A DNA stretch of 64,000 nucleotides from Atriophallophorus winterbourni (GCA_013407085.1 JACCGJ010018178.1:21394-85393); one strand, 5' to 3'. Numbered from the stretch's first letter, positions 32,841 to 45,376 are shown. Numbers and translations are program-made. Notes: generated from the letters alone by a model not told the origin.

Positions 32841-33890
32841 GAAGGTTTAATGCACGGGCATATACCAAGTGATAATAACACGTTAAATATGTATTACATA
32901 GTCGGCGAACCTTACGGGTTGCCGTTTTGCTCGCCTAGATGTTGTGGTGGCGGGCGCTGAATCAGTAGAGTTTATAGTAAATGTTATCACCGGTAATGCT
33001 GGGAGTGTGTGTGGCGGATTAGCTGAGTCAACTGTATTGTCCATGAACGTCGGTTAGACTCTGTGGTTAAGACCTGTGTCATGTCGACCGTCGCGTTCAA
33101 TCACAACTGTTTTTTGGGACCGCTGAATTATCCTAAATGGTCCAGCATAAGAAGGGTTAAGAGGTTGCTTCACCATATCGTTCCGGAGAAGGACATACTG
33201 GCTATGTACCTACTCCTTCGGCACGTGGGACGGTTTCTCCGCAAGTCGCGATGGTGGTGGTTGGATACGATTCATATAATGTCGCGAGCGCGCCACATAG
33301 TCTCCGTAGGCAAATAGTGATTGCCTAGCCGGGAAGACATATTCACCAGGTAATGCGATCTTACGACCGATTGTAAACTTGGCGGCAATGGCTTGCAAGG
33401 GAGTTATAAATGTTGACCTTACACCTAGGAGGACAATAGGTAGGACTTCTGTCCAGTTGGTACCTACATTCGCCTTTCATGTCGCTTTGAGTTGCTTGTG
33501 CAACCATTCAACCATACCATTCGCAGCAAGGTGGTAGACAGTAGTTCGATTATATTGGAAATCCATGGTAGCCAGCACTTCACTAAAGGAGCTATCGAAA
33601 CGGAAACCTCTGTCCGATGTAACGATACTCGGGCAACCGAACCGTGCCACCCAACATTCAAAGAAGGCGTGTGCAACTGTTTTGGAAGAGCAGTTTTGTA
33701 GCGAAACGGCCTCAGGCCACCTGATGAAACGATCTACGCTGGTAAGTATGTATGTATAGCCACAGGACGTTGGTAACCGGCCAACTGGGTCTACGTGGAT
33801 GTGACAGAAGCGGTCATCCGGTTTGACAAAACTTCTAATCGGCTTTTGGTGCGTCGGTGAATTTTTGTAGGTTGACAATCGCCGCAAGCT
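32840..33890 (-). pseudogene. Gypsy (CsRn1-like) integrase fragment to pol C-terminus
   Basis: 33477-33887 reads the integrase core: CHIHVDPVGRLPTSCGYTYI with the first catalytic Asp, IVTSDRGFRFDSSFS with the second, and AANGMVEWLHKQLK with the catalytic Glu. 33210-33398 continues with the IALPGEYVFP block. Then come the C-terminal YVLLRNDM...YAGPFRIIQRSQKTVVIERDG and a terminal SRRAKRQPVRFADYVIHI before a stop at about 32885. The catalytic triad is intact but the frames are broken. gag, protease, RT and LTRs are missing here. Confidence 0.82.
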
Positions 33891-34699
33891 TTAGTGCTTG
33901 TTCAAAAATTTAAAAAATGCTCTAAGGGCACACGTCTCACATAGCATCTGACAACTAATTCCAGCTCCTGACCTGCACGCGTGGTGTTGTGTGACCATGC
34001 AGAACTGGTTCTACTGACCGGAGAAAGGGCGAAGGCGGCTGACTGGCGTCTCCAAACCAGCAAGCTTCAGGCAGGTCGAGCTCGTAAGTACATGAAGGCG
34101 TCCACCTAGGGGAATGAAAACCCTTATCTTATACCTCCACTGCCTTGTTTCTACATTCAATCATGAAAAAGGCTTCAGGTGTCAACCTTGATGAAAAATC
34201 CGGAGCCGGAGTCCCGTTAGGTAGTCCGAAGTTTTATTGAACTTCGCCCTGCCAACTCCTTCTAAGTCATCTTTGTCCAAACGTATCAGCCCAGCTGTTT
34301 CTTTGGTTCTCGTGGTGCCGTGGAAAAAAAACACTTGCTGCGTGCGCAACAGCTAGTTCTCAAAATTGAACTGCCCTGGCATGCATCGCAACGCACCAAT
34401 GAAAGGGACACTTCATTCCGCTTCCTCGGATAATAACACGGAAATCAGCAGATACCGGTTAAAAGCTATGGCTCGACTGGCGTTGAGCTCAGCGCTTGGG
34501 GCTTCTTCCAACGGTGGGAGAGATTTTGAGGTATCATTGGACGGCTACCGACAGCCTCAAGCTGGGCAGCCCCCAGTCAATAAGGTGCGGTCTCTCCACG
34601 GTCGGCTATCTTTATTGCGTGCATGATGATTAGGAATTAACCGACAAGCAGGCTGTATTTTTCCGCACCAGCTAAACAAATTACTAAACAATGAACTGG

Positions 34700-37600
34700 G
34701 AACCTTGAATGTCCGGCCCCTGCTTCCAAGATTTCATGACGACGTCTCGAATGTTAGAGGCGTAAGAAAATCAGCTGTGAATAACAATGAACTAAAGAGG
34801 CGGAATGTCGACGTGGCTACCATGCAAGAGACGCGATTACCAGACACTAGTATACTACCAGGAAGAAATTACACATTTTTTGGAAAGGAAGGTCTTCCAA
34901 TTAACCTTGACTGCACGGAGTTGGATTTGCCGTTCGAAACGACTTACTAAAAGCAGCAGAACCGAGCAGCAGTGGGAGCGAACGGATTTGGAATCCAAAT
35001 CTGAAGTTCATTACCGGTAGCATTACGTTGGGCAATGTTTCTACACCGACGCTTTCTGCGACGTCTGCTAAAAAAGACACTCTTTATTATAACCTCGCAA
35101 CAGTCCTTAAAAACGTGCCACAAAGAAACTGTGCAGTGGTATTGGGAGGTATTAATGCTAGATTTGGTGCAGATTACGAGCCTTGGCAAAACTGTTTTGG
35201 GAGGTTCGGTGTAGGCAAAACCAATGAAAATGGACAACGCCTTTTAGAATTAAGCACACAGTTCAGTCTTTGTGTCATTAACACAATCTTTCAAACAAAA
35301 CCACTGCATTATGTCTCTTCGAAACATCTTTGCTCCAGGCATTGGCATTAGCTTGAACTTATTCTTGTTAGGCGCACTAATATACAAAGCGTACTTCTCA
35401 CCAGATCATATCGAAGCGCAGACTGTGACACTGGTCATTCACTGGTCTGTGCTAAACTGAAGCTTCCCCACACGAGATTTCACCGCACCAAATTGTCTGC
35501 TAAGCCTAGGATAGACGTCACTCGCATGTGTGAACCTAATCTAGCCGCGCGATTTGGGAAAGTCTTCACAGCCGAATTCAGCCAGACAACCCCACTCGAA
35601 TCGGCTTCAGAAAACTGAGATCGATGAAAAGCTGCATATGCCCAGTCGTATTTTCCACTTTGGGTCGAACGAGCGAATGGTTCAATGCAAAAGCTTCTGA
35701 GATGACTGCCCTGTTGGATGAGAAACAAGCAGCATTCTTGAGGTTCAAAGTTATGCTAACAGATGGAAACTAAAGACTGTCAAGAGCAGCTAGAAATAAT
35801 GTCCAACAGAATGCAAGACGATATGCAAATGACTATTGAACAGAAATTAGCCTTAGTATTCAAAAAGCTGTGGATACTGGAAATTTTCACGGTATGTATG
35901 ATGAGATGAAGAAAGCCATTGGTCCAAACAAACTTAAAACGGTTTTCATTAAGTCTGTATCTGGCGCCCCGATTGTGGACAAAACTCAGCAGACGGGACA
36001 GTACTGTTTTACCGCATGTACTTGAAAATGTCGAATGGTTGCCTACTATTGAATAGAAAATCCCCCTACTCTTGATGAGCTCAATAGGGCAATCGACCGC
36101 TTAGCGAATGGGAAGGCCCCTGGTGACGACGCAATTCCACTTGAGCTCATCAAATGAGGTTGAGCAGCATTATTATAACCTCTTCATTATTTGTTTCTTC
36201 AGTGCAGGTAGGAGGAGTGTGTCCCACAAGAGATGCGAGACACAAAGATCATCACGCTATTCACGAATAAAGGAGATAGAGGCGACTGGAACAATTAAAG
36301 AGAAATCTCCCTTCTGAATGTTGTAGATTAATTGTTTGCTGAAGTCTTACAGATCCGGCCACAAGTTTGAACTGATATGATATAATCCGAATCTCAATGT
36401 GGCTTCCGCAAGAAAAGATCAACCGTTGACATGATCTTCTCCCTGAGACAACTTCGAGAAAAGTGTCGGGAACAGCGTATGCCGTTATACGTTGTTTTTA
36501 TTGATTTAACGAAGGCACGGTGGGTTTTTTTCACAATGCTTGATTTAATAGGCTGCTACCCAAGATCGCTCAAAATCGTTATTTCGTTCCACTCAGGCAT
36601 TAAGCGCTCAGTTTATTCTAGCAGTTTCAGCACAGAAGCCTTTGAAATTCGCCGATCCGTAAAACAAAGGCGTTTTCTTGCTTCCAAGCCTTTCGGAATT
36701 TTCCTTGCTCTGCTTCTGAAGCACGCTTTCTGGACGAGGACAGAATGTATTTAACTAAGCACGCGAAGTGATGGCAATCTTTTTAACTTGAACCGGTTGA
36801 GAGCACAAACCAAGGCACGAAATGTGTTAATCCATAATCTGCTGTTTGTCGACGATGCAGCCTTCATTGCTCATTCTCAAGAGCACCACCAGTCGCCAAT
36901 GAACTGTTGTTTGTCTGCATGCAAACACTTTGGGCTAACAATCAGCAATAGCAAGACCAAAGTCCTTGGTCAAGGGACTGTATTGCCTCCCTATATCCCT
37001 GTTGGAAACTGTCAGCTTGAATCAGTAAATCATTTCACATACCTTGGTTCAACCATAGCGGATAACCTCTCGCAAAACAGGGAGATTTATAAGCAGATTA
37101 GCAGAGAAGCTGTTATTTTGTCCCGATCAAACTATAGCGCTTGGGGTAACCGCAAGCTGACTGTAAAGACAAGGATGATAATATACAGCGCGTGCGTACT
37201 AAATGCGTTACTGTACGGCAGTGAAACCTGGACCACCCACGCAAGACACGAAAGGGAGCTGAATGCTTTCCACGAAGCATTCGTCATATCTTGATAATCG
37301 GGGCCTTCAAATCGGCCGTGCATAAAATTAATTTCTCCGCAGGCTTTTTCAACATTTTTCGTTAAATGTCAACACTATCTGTTGGCAAAATGCATCAATT
37401 TTTCGTATCAACTGAGGTCAATATTCGACGAGCAATTTTAAACGAATTACTAGATACCGGAATTGTTGTGACACTTGTGTCTCAAAACATTTGGCTACAC
37501 CAGTTTTTAATAAACTGCATCACATGTGGAAATTATCAATCAAGACGGGAAAGAAACAGCGTTTAATCGACAAATTAATATCGGGACCTGTCGGTCAATT

Positions 37601-37968
37601 TGTTTTAAATTATTTGATGAAATTTTTGTAACTGCTGATAATTCGATTATATGAATAAAGCCAATTTCTTCTTCTCTTCTTCTTTCTTCTTCATATCTTG
37701 GATGGACAGATTGACTAATGCGGAAGTGATTTCAAAATCTGGGCTAGAGAGTAGGTTCGCCCTTTTGCGACAGTGCCGCCTTCGATGGCTTGGCCATGTC
37801 TACAGAATTGAAAATGGTCGTATTCCGAAAGATCTACTGTATGGTGAGTTGCGATTAGGAAGTCGACCATTGGGAAGACTGCACTTGCGGTACAAAGACG
37901 TTTGCAAAAGAGATATGAAAGCTCTTGGCATTGACTCCGCGACCGCTCACATTAGAGGCATTTTGTAA
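34700..37968 (+). pseudogene. RTE endonuclease/reverse transcriptase
   Basis: Endonuclease: NVRPLL, RNVDVATMQETRLPD, then after a break LKFITGSI, AVVLGGINARFGADYEPWQN (DFN replaced by GIN), NENGQRLLELSTQFSLCVIN. RT: STVDMIFSLRQLREKCREQR, YVVFIDLTKA (motif A Asp kept but the following AFD lost by a deletion), LLFVDDAAFIAHS (motif C, FVDD), SKTKVLGQGT, FTYLGSTIADN. The C-terminus resumes at 37700 after the insertion. Numerous frame changes and partial deletions; non-functional. Confidence 0.8.
37294..37690 (+). mobile_element. 397-bp retroposed insertion with 10-bp target duplication and retropepsin-like frame
   Basis: Perfect tcatatcttg duplicates at 37284-37293 and 37691-37700 bracket the insert and interrupt RTE coding sequence. 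The insert has a 66-codon frame (37366-37566) containing ELLDTGIVVTLVS, which looks like a retropepsin DTG active-site loop, then an AATAAA at 37653 and a (TTC)n-type tail. The origin is unknown; it looks like a reverse-transcribed 3' end of a longer transcript. Confidence 0.7.
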
Positions 37969-38019
37969 TGCGTAGTCTGCAAGCTGGTGAAAAGCAAATA
38001 CAGCTTTTGGATGCCGAAC

Positions 38020-38950
38020 GCAGATCACGAAGCGGGCGTGCAACTGATGCAATAAAAGCGAGTTCTGACTATCGTTGCCAGCGCTGCTGGAGCGATTGTT
38101 CCTTCCAAATCTGACTGTTTAGTCATTCCAAAAGCTGTAGAACATGAAAAACTCCCTAATGTGATGTACATCCATGGTCGACATCGACCGAAGGAGGCCA
38201 ACAACAACCCCGTGTGCGTGATTATCCTGCGGTTACCGTGGAAATATGGGCATCTGGATAGGGACGGATACATTCGGTGATGTTGTCCGTCATTTCCTGA
38301 AGCTCAATTACCGTAGTGCTTTTTGAAGCAACCAAGATGGGTTGCACGCACTCAGGTAAACGCTGGAGCAATAGTTCCTTTAGTAATGACTCGTCCATGT
38401 GCAATGACCCTAGCAGGCGGCGCATCTCCATTAGTAAGGTAGATGGCTTCTATTGGCAATTTCTAAGTTGCCGAACAGCTGCTGCAGCCTAGATCGTTCA
38501 GACCGTACTGTGCGGGAAATCACGGCCTGTTTGATGATACGGTAGTGGTCACCTATGGGTGCAGTCAGGGCTGCGTTGCATACGCCTAACAAAACGTTCG
38601 CGGTGAGTTTGTGCGTTATATGTGGTAGAATTGCGGAGTTATCAATTATATTTTTAGAACTAAATTCATTTTATAAAAAATGAAACCAATCCTCATGGTC
38701 CTGTGGAATAAAACTGGGTATTGTGATGACCGTCAATGCCAAAATAACGCGTTCAGAATCACTCATGATGAACCGGAGAAATTGATGCGAAAATGCACGA
38801 TTAAACGAAGTAAACAAATTACCTACAAACTCTGATGTAAAGTGGGAAAATAACGTACCGGAAAGGATGCACGAAGGATGCGTTTATTTCGGGCTCACCA
38901 ATTTGTAGTACACTGACCACTACAATAATGTACAGTAAAACAATTTTGTT
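38020..38950 (-). pseudogene. Gypsy (CsRn1-like) LTR end, primer site and gag fragment
   Basis: On the minus strand: LTR end (...gtgtactaca, about 38904-38950), a degenerate tRNA-Trp primer site (ttcgggctcacca, 38888-38900), a short leader, then a gag frame from about 38766. The gag blocks are DHEDWFHFL near its start, ISRTVRSERSRLQQLFG, EMRRLLGSLHMDESLLKELL and LQRLPECVQPIL (38222-38431). Two frame breaks. pol is missing. Confidence 0.7.
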
Positions 38951-38954
38951 GCAG

Positions 38955-39030
38955 AGTAAACAAATTCAATTCAATTTAATGGTCTAAAAAGCACATAGCT
39001 TTACAAAAACCACAGAATAATATGCGAATT
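38955..39030 (-). mobile_element. 3' end of a CR1-type LINE, about 75 bp
   Basis: Shares atggtctaaaaagc and the following agcttacaaaaaccacagaa-type block with the LINE 3' ends at 49131 and 57551, and ends in TTGAAT repeats on the minus strand. An extremely 5'-truncated copy. Confidence 0.65.
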
Positions 39031-39039
39031 ACAAATAAC

Positions 39040-40270
39040 AAAGGTAGTGAAACGGGATTTGTTTGCCTACTGATCAGTTCAGGAATCACCTAAAAATACA
39101 TAGGGCAGTTACACATAAATCAGGGAAATGGCTTCCACTATCACTCACAACACGGCTGAAAACCTTTCGTAATGCAAGCATTGTAAAACCAGAATTGGTT
39201 TTAGTAGTGAGGACTACTTATGACCATTTTGAATGCGAATCGATTATCACAAGTGCATAGTGTTTCTTTAGAAATGGTCCACAGTAATCAATATGAATAC
39301 GTTGCCAGGCTTCACAAGCTAAAGGACATGGAGTCTATTTTGATAGCTGACGGAATATTTTGTGTTTACAGGAATAGCATGAAGAAGCAGTTTTACGTAT
39401 ATCAGTATCAATCTCAGGCCACCAGCATAACTGTCTGACCATCGATTTCATTTTTCCAATGCCTAAGTGTCCCGAATGCAAATCATCAAGTATTTGTTTG
39501 TCAAGTGAATAAGGAATAACAATACGATAATTTACACACAACAGAACTTCAGGTGTCAGACATAATTCATCATGACATTGATAAAAAGCTGGATAATTTT
39601 TCGTGAATGTAGCTGATCAACCTCGTTCAACTGCAGCTATTATCGGACCAAAATATTTTTTGTTTTAAATCTTAAATGTGAACGAAATACACACAGCGGT
39701 TGAACAAACAAGCTGTCTCTACTGCCAGCCTTCCCATATGTCATATCATTGCGGGATAAGTAATCCACATGCGGAATTTGTTTTGCATTGCGATGTTCAA
39801 TGATGTAATTATATGTACAAAGAGCTATGCTCCATCTCTGAACCATTGACGCAGTAGATTTTGCCAATGAAGACGTCGGATTGTGAATAAATTTCGGTGC
39901 TTCATGATCGGTTGCTATACTGAATTCATGACCAAATAAATATTTGCGTAAGCGCCTGACAGCCAAACAAACTGCAAGCGCTTATCGATGAGTCTGTGCA
40001 TAACATTTTCTGCTTTACTCAGTCGACGAGATTTGCACAATACCGGATAACCATTTTGCTCTTAAAAAAAGCACCAATTCCGTGAGGAGAAGCATCTGTG
40101 ATTTGAACGACTTAAGTACAGCACTGGATTGCGATATGGATGTAAGATCCCGAAGTGTATTTTCATGTTCGGAAGTCCACTTGAACGATGTAGCATTGAC
40201 TAATGTGAAAAATAAATTAGCAAATGTAGTGAAATTGTGGATGAATTTAAAATAATATTGTAACACTCAG
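39040..40270 (-). pseudogene. Gypsy-type RT end, RNase H and integrase start
   Basis: Minus-strand order: YYFKFIHNFTTFANLFFTLV, FKWTSEHENTLRDL (RT/RNase H junction, 40015-40266); RKYLFGHEFSIATDHEAPKF, YIIEHRNAKQIPHVDYLSR (RNase H, 39640-39966); IPYSLDKQILDDLHSGHLGI, CWWPEIDTDIR, CYSCK (integrase zinc domain, 39335-39541). The sequence differs from the CsRn1-like copies and resembles the Mag/K02A2.6 type of Ty3/gypsy. Multiple stops. Confidence 0.72.
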
Positions 40271-40374
40271 TATACAAATTGCGCGTATATATTGATGTAT
40301 ATAAGTTTAACAATGGGAATATGCATGACAGTACTATTGATTGTTATTTCTAACAATCACCACAGAGCTCTACA

Positions 40375-41275
40375 ATATGTCAGACGCCTTCGCAGCTTCA
40401 TGAAATAATTACGAACCATCACAACTGGAAAACGTGCTCAACCGTCCTACATTTCAGGCGACATGTCTAACTGTGACTTTGTTCGTGTGTGCTGATCATG
40501 TACGCTTCAACCATCATACACTGGTCCGTACAAGGTGCTCAGCATGTATTCCAAGTTGTTCGTTATTGACCGAAATGGATCAAAAGTAACCGTCAGTATC
40601 GATCGTCTGAAAGTCGCGTACGTAGAATTGACATCGTAAGCAAAAGCAAATACCAGAAAAGTTACTCCACAGACGTCTACTACAGACCTACATGTTCCTT
40701 CATCCTTTCGGCAGGAACCTTGCTCGTATTTCCCCTGATAAACCCCCATTACTTTCTCTCCACAAACTACCTGACCCTAACAGACAAACATGTTCGGGTC
40801 GTAAGGTCTCTTTTCCCCTAGAGTTTGATGATTTTAATAATCATAATAATAATAATAACCTTAATAATAGTAATAATAATAATAATAATAATATTAATAA
40901 TAATATTAATAATATTAACCTTATGCTTTTTGAGCGTTTTTTCTTGTTCCCGACGCTCTAGGGGGAATTCTATATTACTTTGTACAGTCTTATATTTTGT
41001 ATCATTTTAAGTTGTTTACTTAGATATTATAGTTTCGTTTCGATAACTGATAACGCTATATTGATTTATCACTTACATTTCACTGATTCTCTGTTCGCTT
41101 ACTCAGTGAACGATGTTCACCTTTTGAATACCGTTGGTACATAATCAACTCACTCACTAATTACAATATACTCTTTGTCCACGTGCGTTCTTCGTTCTGC
41201 AGTGGTTGTATCGGAGTCAAAATTGTATGTGGATATATCTGAAACCCACTCAGTCTCAGTATCCATTCTCCACTA
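40375..41275 (+). pseudogene. Gypsy pol C-terminus, polypurine tract and 3' LTR
   Basis: Plus-strand remnants: LQYVRRLRSFM, then SYTGPYKVLSMYSKLFVIDR and VTVSIDRLKVAYV (40491-40640), a C-terminal GRKVSFPLEFDDF block near 40810, an (AAT)n run, and a purine tract (gctctagggggaattc, 40959-40974). A presumed LTR fills 40975-41275. Opposite in orientation to the neighbouring gypsy copies. Confidence 0.6.
40831..40921. repeat. (AAT)n microsatellite
   Basis: About 90 bp of imperfect aat/ata units inside the 3' region of a gypsy remnant. It generates an Asn-rich spurious frame. Confidence 0.9.
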
Positions 41276-41284
41276 TCCACTATA

Positions 41285-41485
41285 GCCGCATCTCTTTATA
41301 TTAGCAACATAGTTCTGGAGAACCTCAGTTTAAGAAATCCTTTCCAGTGTTGTACAGCTTTGCCGTGATTACAGGCAGTACTTTATCCACTGGTTGCATC
41401 AATTGGTTTTCAGATCTTACTGAAAGAAACTATCCCAGAAGCGCATTCCACAAGTTAATAATTCTTGTTCAGGCGTGAATCCCTG
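41285..41485 (-). mobile_element. 3' end of the 24-28 kb LINE family, truncated copy
   Basis: Aligns along its length with 24203-24400 (shared agccgcatctctttatatt terminus, gattacaggcagtactttatccac, ttttcagatcttactgaaa). It ends where the gypsy LTR begins, so the gypsy element probably inserted into this LINE copy. Confidence 0.7.
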
Positions 41486-41489
41486 TCTT

Positions 41490-41826
41490 AGGCGTAGTGT
41501 TGTAGCGGTTGAACCATCGGAGATTCAACCACTCACTGCGTACGCCTTCATATTATTGTACCCAACAAATCGGAACAAAATTCTCAGCGTAACACGACAT
41601 ACAGCTCCAAAACAATCAGGCGATAGACTTGTCCTAAAACAGAACACCTCATCAGCGTGAATAATATATTAAAATATATAAATAAATATATAAATATAAA
41701 TATATAAATATATAAATAAATATAAATAAATATATACATTAATCACTATAACAAAACAAATGACAAAATATGTAGGATCAATATAATAAAATATACCATG
41801 ATGAAAACACCATTATACTCCCTCCC
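41490..41826 (-). repeat. Gypsy 3' LTR (second gypsy family)
   Basis: On the minus strand a purine tract (gctctagggagggag, 41828-41842) precedes sequence matching 61325-61575 (catatttngtcatttgttttgttata, tagacttgtcc and ncagcgtgaataatat on the plus strand). The AT-rich tract 41660-41745 is inside it. The ends near ccgctacaa are approximate. Confidence 0.6.
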
Positions 41827-41924
41827 TAGAGCGTTAGAAGAGAATGAAACGCTCGAAACGAAAAGTTAATCCGCGTAGTGATTTACAGGCCACCTGACTC
41901 TCCAACCTGATCAAGTTTTTTTAA

Positions 41925-42744
41925 TTAGGGAGGGTGAGTCATAAGATGGAAGAGAGAGTTCACGCGGATGGGTCGATTGGGTTGACTGAGGCACACTGGA
42001 GATAATAGGAGTGGCAGGGTTAAAGCAAAACTGTTAACATCGAAGTTACCACGTCGGATGTGAACGTTTAAGGGTGATGTTTCGTCGCACCCTGGTTCGA
42101 TAAAAGCTACTTTCACGCGGTCAACAGTAACCGTATCTTGAGCACCATTTCTTTCGATGACGAAGTATTTGGCCCAGCGGCGAATGACTTTTAATTGTCC
42201 AGTGTATGGGGATTGCAGGCGTTTGCGCGTGTGAGCAGTTCGAATAAGAACAAAAGCACATGAATGTAAATCACTCGGCAAGTAAACGTTACGATTGTAT
42301 GGGCGAGTGGAGGTGGCACGCAATTGGCGCTGTTGCTTTTAAGTGATCAGCACCTAGAACAATAATCAACTCACGGAAAAGTTTGAATTAAAACTGGGAT
42401 GCACGTTCGGTAGTATTAGTTCATAGGACGACCTTATTGCTGAACCAGTTTTGCAGAAACGTTTTCGCTACTGTTTCTGTTGTAATATAGGTAATAGGTA
42501 TGCCTATAAGCCATCGGCTGATACCGGCGACAAAAGTAAAAATGTATGCGAAACCATTAAAGACAGCCAGACGACCGACAATGTCGAGATGAACATGCTG
42601 AAAACGTTGACTCGGTAAAGGAAAAGATCCTGAGGCACCGAGAATATGACGTTGCACTTTGCATCGTTGACACTGGATACAGGCTTTTGTCCAATTTTCA
42701 ATATCAGCGTGCAATTTTGGCCAAAGGAGGCGATCGTGAATCAA
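41925..42744 (-). pseudogene. Gypsy integrase start and pol C-terminus
   Basis: 42421-42744: HDRLLWPKLHADIENWTKAC and CIQCQRCK zinc ligands, FQHVHLDIVGRLAVF with the first catalytic Asp, TETVAKTFLQNWFS. The rest of the integrase core is deleted. 41925-42323 holds the C-terminal part (SPYTGQLKVIRRWAKYFVIE, DTVTVDRVKVAFIEPG). Non-functional. Confidence 0.75.
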
Positions 42745-43538
42745 GTGACGAGTAGCACGAATACCGTGGTGGGGAAGCGAATGAAAGTGTTCAAAAATGG
42801 ACTTTCTAAGTAACTTTGGTACTAAAGGACGGGTTTAGTTGTTGGAAAAATTACATATTGAAGCCAAACGCGAATTGGGGATAGGGACAGGTCGAACTAT
42901 AAATGATGAGGTAGATTTATATTGCTGTAAGTCACTGACATGTTGCTGAGCCCCTGCTAAATTCTTCGGATCAAAATTCGACAGATTGATTGCGGTGAGT
43001 TGCATGCGAAAAAATGGATCTGCAACTGTGTTCGATGAAGCAGACAGATAACGAACATCACTCGTAAATTGCGAAATATAGTCAAGTTGACGTATCTCAC
43101 AGTGTGGATATCAATCAGCTGTAGCAGACAAGGCAAACGTCAGAGACCTGTGATATGTCCAAAAAGTGAAATTGCAGCCTTCGAGCAAATGGCGAAAATG
43201 GCGAACAGCAAAGTATATACTAAACAATTCACGACCAAATTTACTCTTACGTGTCTGGGCGGGTTGGAGACGACGGGAAAAGAATGTAAGCGGTTTGACA
43301 ACACCGTCAACACTTTGATGTAGGACAGCACCGAGTGCTGCTTGGGAGGCATCAGTGGCAAGCGTAAGTGAAGCATGAGAATTCCTGGACATGTAGGATA
43401 ATGAACATGCTTCATTCACTGCGGTCTTCGACGATTCAACAGCATCAGCATTCATTTTAAATTGTCTCTCATTCCTGCGCTACAAATCGGTCATGGGATG
43501 AGATATGTTAGCACAATTGGGAATGAATCTTCTGTAGC
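42562..43538 (-). repeat. 977-bp direct duplication, left copy (RNase H to integrase start)
   Basis: Counterpart of 45377-46353. It continues into intact downstream integrase sequence (FNGFAYIFTFVAG), so this copy keeps the original context on its 3' side while the right copy keeps it on its 5' side, as expected for a tandem duplication. RNase H block 43111-43455, integrase zinc domain 42640-42744. Confidence 0.88.
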
Positions 43539-43550
43539 GAAACCATTAAA

Positions 43551-45376
43551 TAAATAAATAAATAAATTAATGAATAAATAAATTTTATTCTTGGAAATCC
43601 AAGGCATGTTAAACATGATCAATAATTTCCAAAAGCTTTGTACAATCAGATTATAGTGTGTACATTTGCAAAAACAATTTGTTCAAGGTCATTTGTTTTA
43701 GCGGAATTAAACGTTCAATAAAAATGAAGGTAACGATAGTTAAAGTTGTTTCCAGGTAATCGGTACGTGATCTGATATAGTATGAAAACACAGCTATTGC
43801 AAGGAGAGGTCTAGAATGTTTCCGGCAACACTGATGATCAATGGATAAGGTCCATCAAAGACGCGCGAAGAATCTCTATTGTTGATGTTCCAAACTTTTT
43901 CGTTTTGATTGTTGTAAATAGATTGATCTTTCCTGACCATGGGCTGTTTTCTTGTCCGTTAGGCGAAGGTGGTTTATTCCACTAGTTTGAGGTCTGGGGG
44001 CCAGTTTCATTTTGGTGCGGATTGAGAATTTTGCTGTGGAGAAAAAAATCAGAAGCGAGAGGATGTTGTTTCAAACGTTATGAACGTTAATTTAATATCA
44101 ATAACCAAGAATGCCATTATTATATAAATCATCAGGTAGAACATTTAAATTGAGAAGATTGCGAATTTTTTCAATGGTAAGAAATGAAGCTAGATGTGAG
44201 TTGAATTCATTTAAAGAGGAACTGAGTCTTATATATTTTGGAAGAAGATTCCACAGTTCAGCATATTTAGTCAAGAAGAAACTGTTCCTTATTTTAGTTC
44301 GAAACCTTGGTAACTTGATAGTGTTTTCACTGTTTCTCAAGCTATATTTAAAATCATGCCGTATATGAATATTCGAACGTATTTCCATATTATCCGATGA
44401 CAGTATTTTAAAGAATAAGATGAGGTTATGCTTAAGTCTGCGAAACCATAGAGGATCGAGTTTCAGTTGTATACATCTTTCTCTATAAGATAGTTTGGTG
44501 GTATAACCGATTATTGATTTTGAGAAAGAACGTTGTATCTTTTCTAAAACTATGCTATCGGTTTTATTTATATTAGTATATATTATGTTACAATAGTCAA
44601 AGATAGGAATGGTGAATAATTTATACATTTCTAGTTTACAATGAGGCTGAATTATATATCTGTGTATAGTATTCATACTTTGTCTGGCTTTAGTAATAAG
44701 GTGGCCTATCTGTTCGTTGAAAGTGAGTGATGAAGAATATCGAAATCCTAAATCACGCGTGCTGTCAATCATTTGAATTGCGTTATTGTTTAGAAGGATT
44801 GAGTTTTTTTGTATCGTGCATCTCATAGGCATAAAATTAGATTTTGCTGTTGAGAACGTTAGACCATTATTTTTTGCCCAATTTGCAAGTGCAGCTAAAT
44901 CATTGTTTAGTCGGGATATATAAGTGTGCGCTTGATTAGCTGGGAAAGTGATGACAACTTTCATGTCATCAGCGAATAAGAACAGTTTGCTATGCGAAAT
45001 GACGTTATGTATGTCATTTATATATATAAAAAATAGTAAGGGGCCTAATACGCTACCTTGAATCACCCCACTGAGAATAGGTAGGCTGCGTGATCTACGG
45101 CCATTAACTTCAACAGAGTAAGTGCGATCAGTAAAAAAAGAAGTTAACCAAGAAAGAAGATTACCACCGGTGCCATATGATTTAAGTTTCGATAATAATA
45201 TTTTATGAGGAAAAGTATCAAATGCTTCAGTTATGGATAGGAAGACAACTACAACTGCCAAACCGTCTTCAATCGATGTAGTATTATAGTCAAGCTGACA
45301 TGTTATGCATGATCTTTTATTTAGGAAGCCATGTTGAGCTTTAGAGAAGAAACTTGGAGATAAGTGATTTAAGATA
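43551..45376 (-). mobile_element. 5'-truncated LINE inserted in the gypsy duplication
   Basis: About 1.83 kb with an RT frame and a roughly 550-bp 3' UTR ending in an (ATTT)n tail (43547-43582). The 5' end is truncated in RT. Flanked by gypsy sequence on both sides. Confidence 0.82.
44098..45373 (-). pseudogene. LINE reverse transcriptase C-terminal two thirds (uninterrupted frame)
   Basis: Starts at the RT block LSPSFFSKAQHGFLNKRSCI. Motif A reads VVFLSITEAFDTFPHKIL, with Ser where the catalytic Asp is expected. Motif B is SGVIQGSVLGPLLFFIYIND, motif C LFLFADDMKVVI. The thumb is LANWAKNNGLTFSTAKSNFM, and the C-terminus is LWFRRLKHNLILFFKIL and YAELWNLLPKYIRLSSSLNE. There are no stops over more than 420 codons, so insertion is fairly recent, but the motif A change implies an inactive enzyme. 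The frame extends to 45516 only because the adjacent gypsy sequence is open in that frame. Confidence 0.85.

Larger units (their letters stand above)
34030..38090 (+). mobile_element. RTE-type LINE, degraded, split by a 397-bp insertion
   Basis: A 5' UTR-like region (34030-34690) is followed by a single RTE frame on the plus strand: APE endonuclease (34700-35350), RT (36050-37280) and C-terminal region (37700-37968). The distinctive RTE endings LLYGSETWTTHARHERELNA and LRQCRLRWLGHVYRIENGRI are present. Confidence 0.8.

Noticed and set aside
40692..40961. Asn-rich open frame
   Set aside because: Produced by an (AAT)n microsatellite joined to the end of a gypsy pol remnant.
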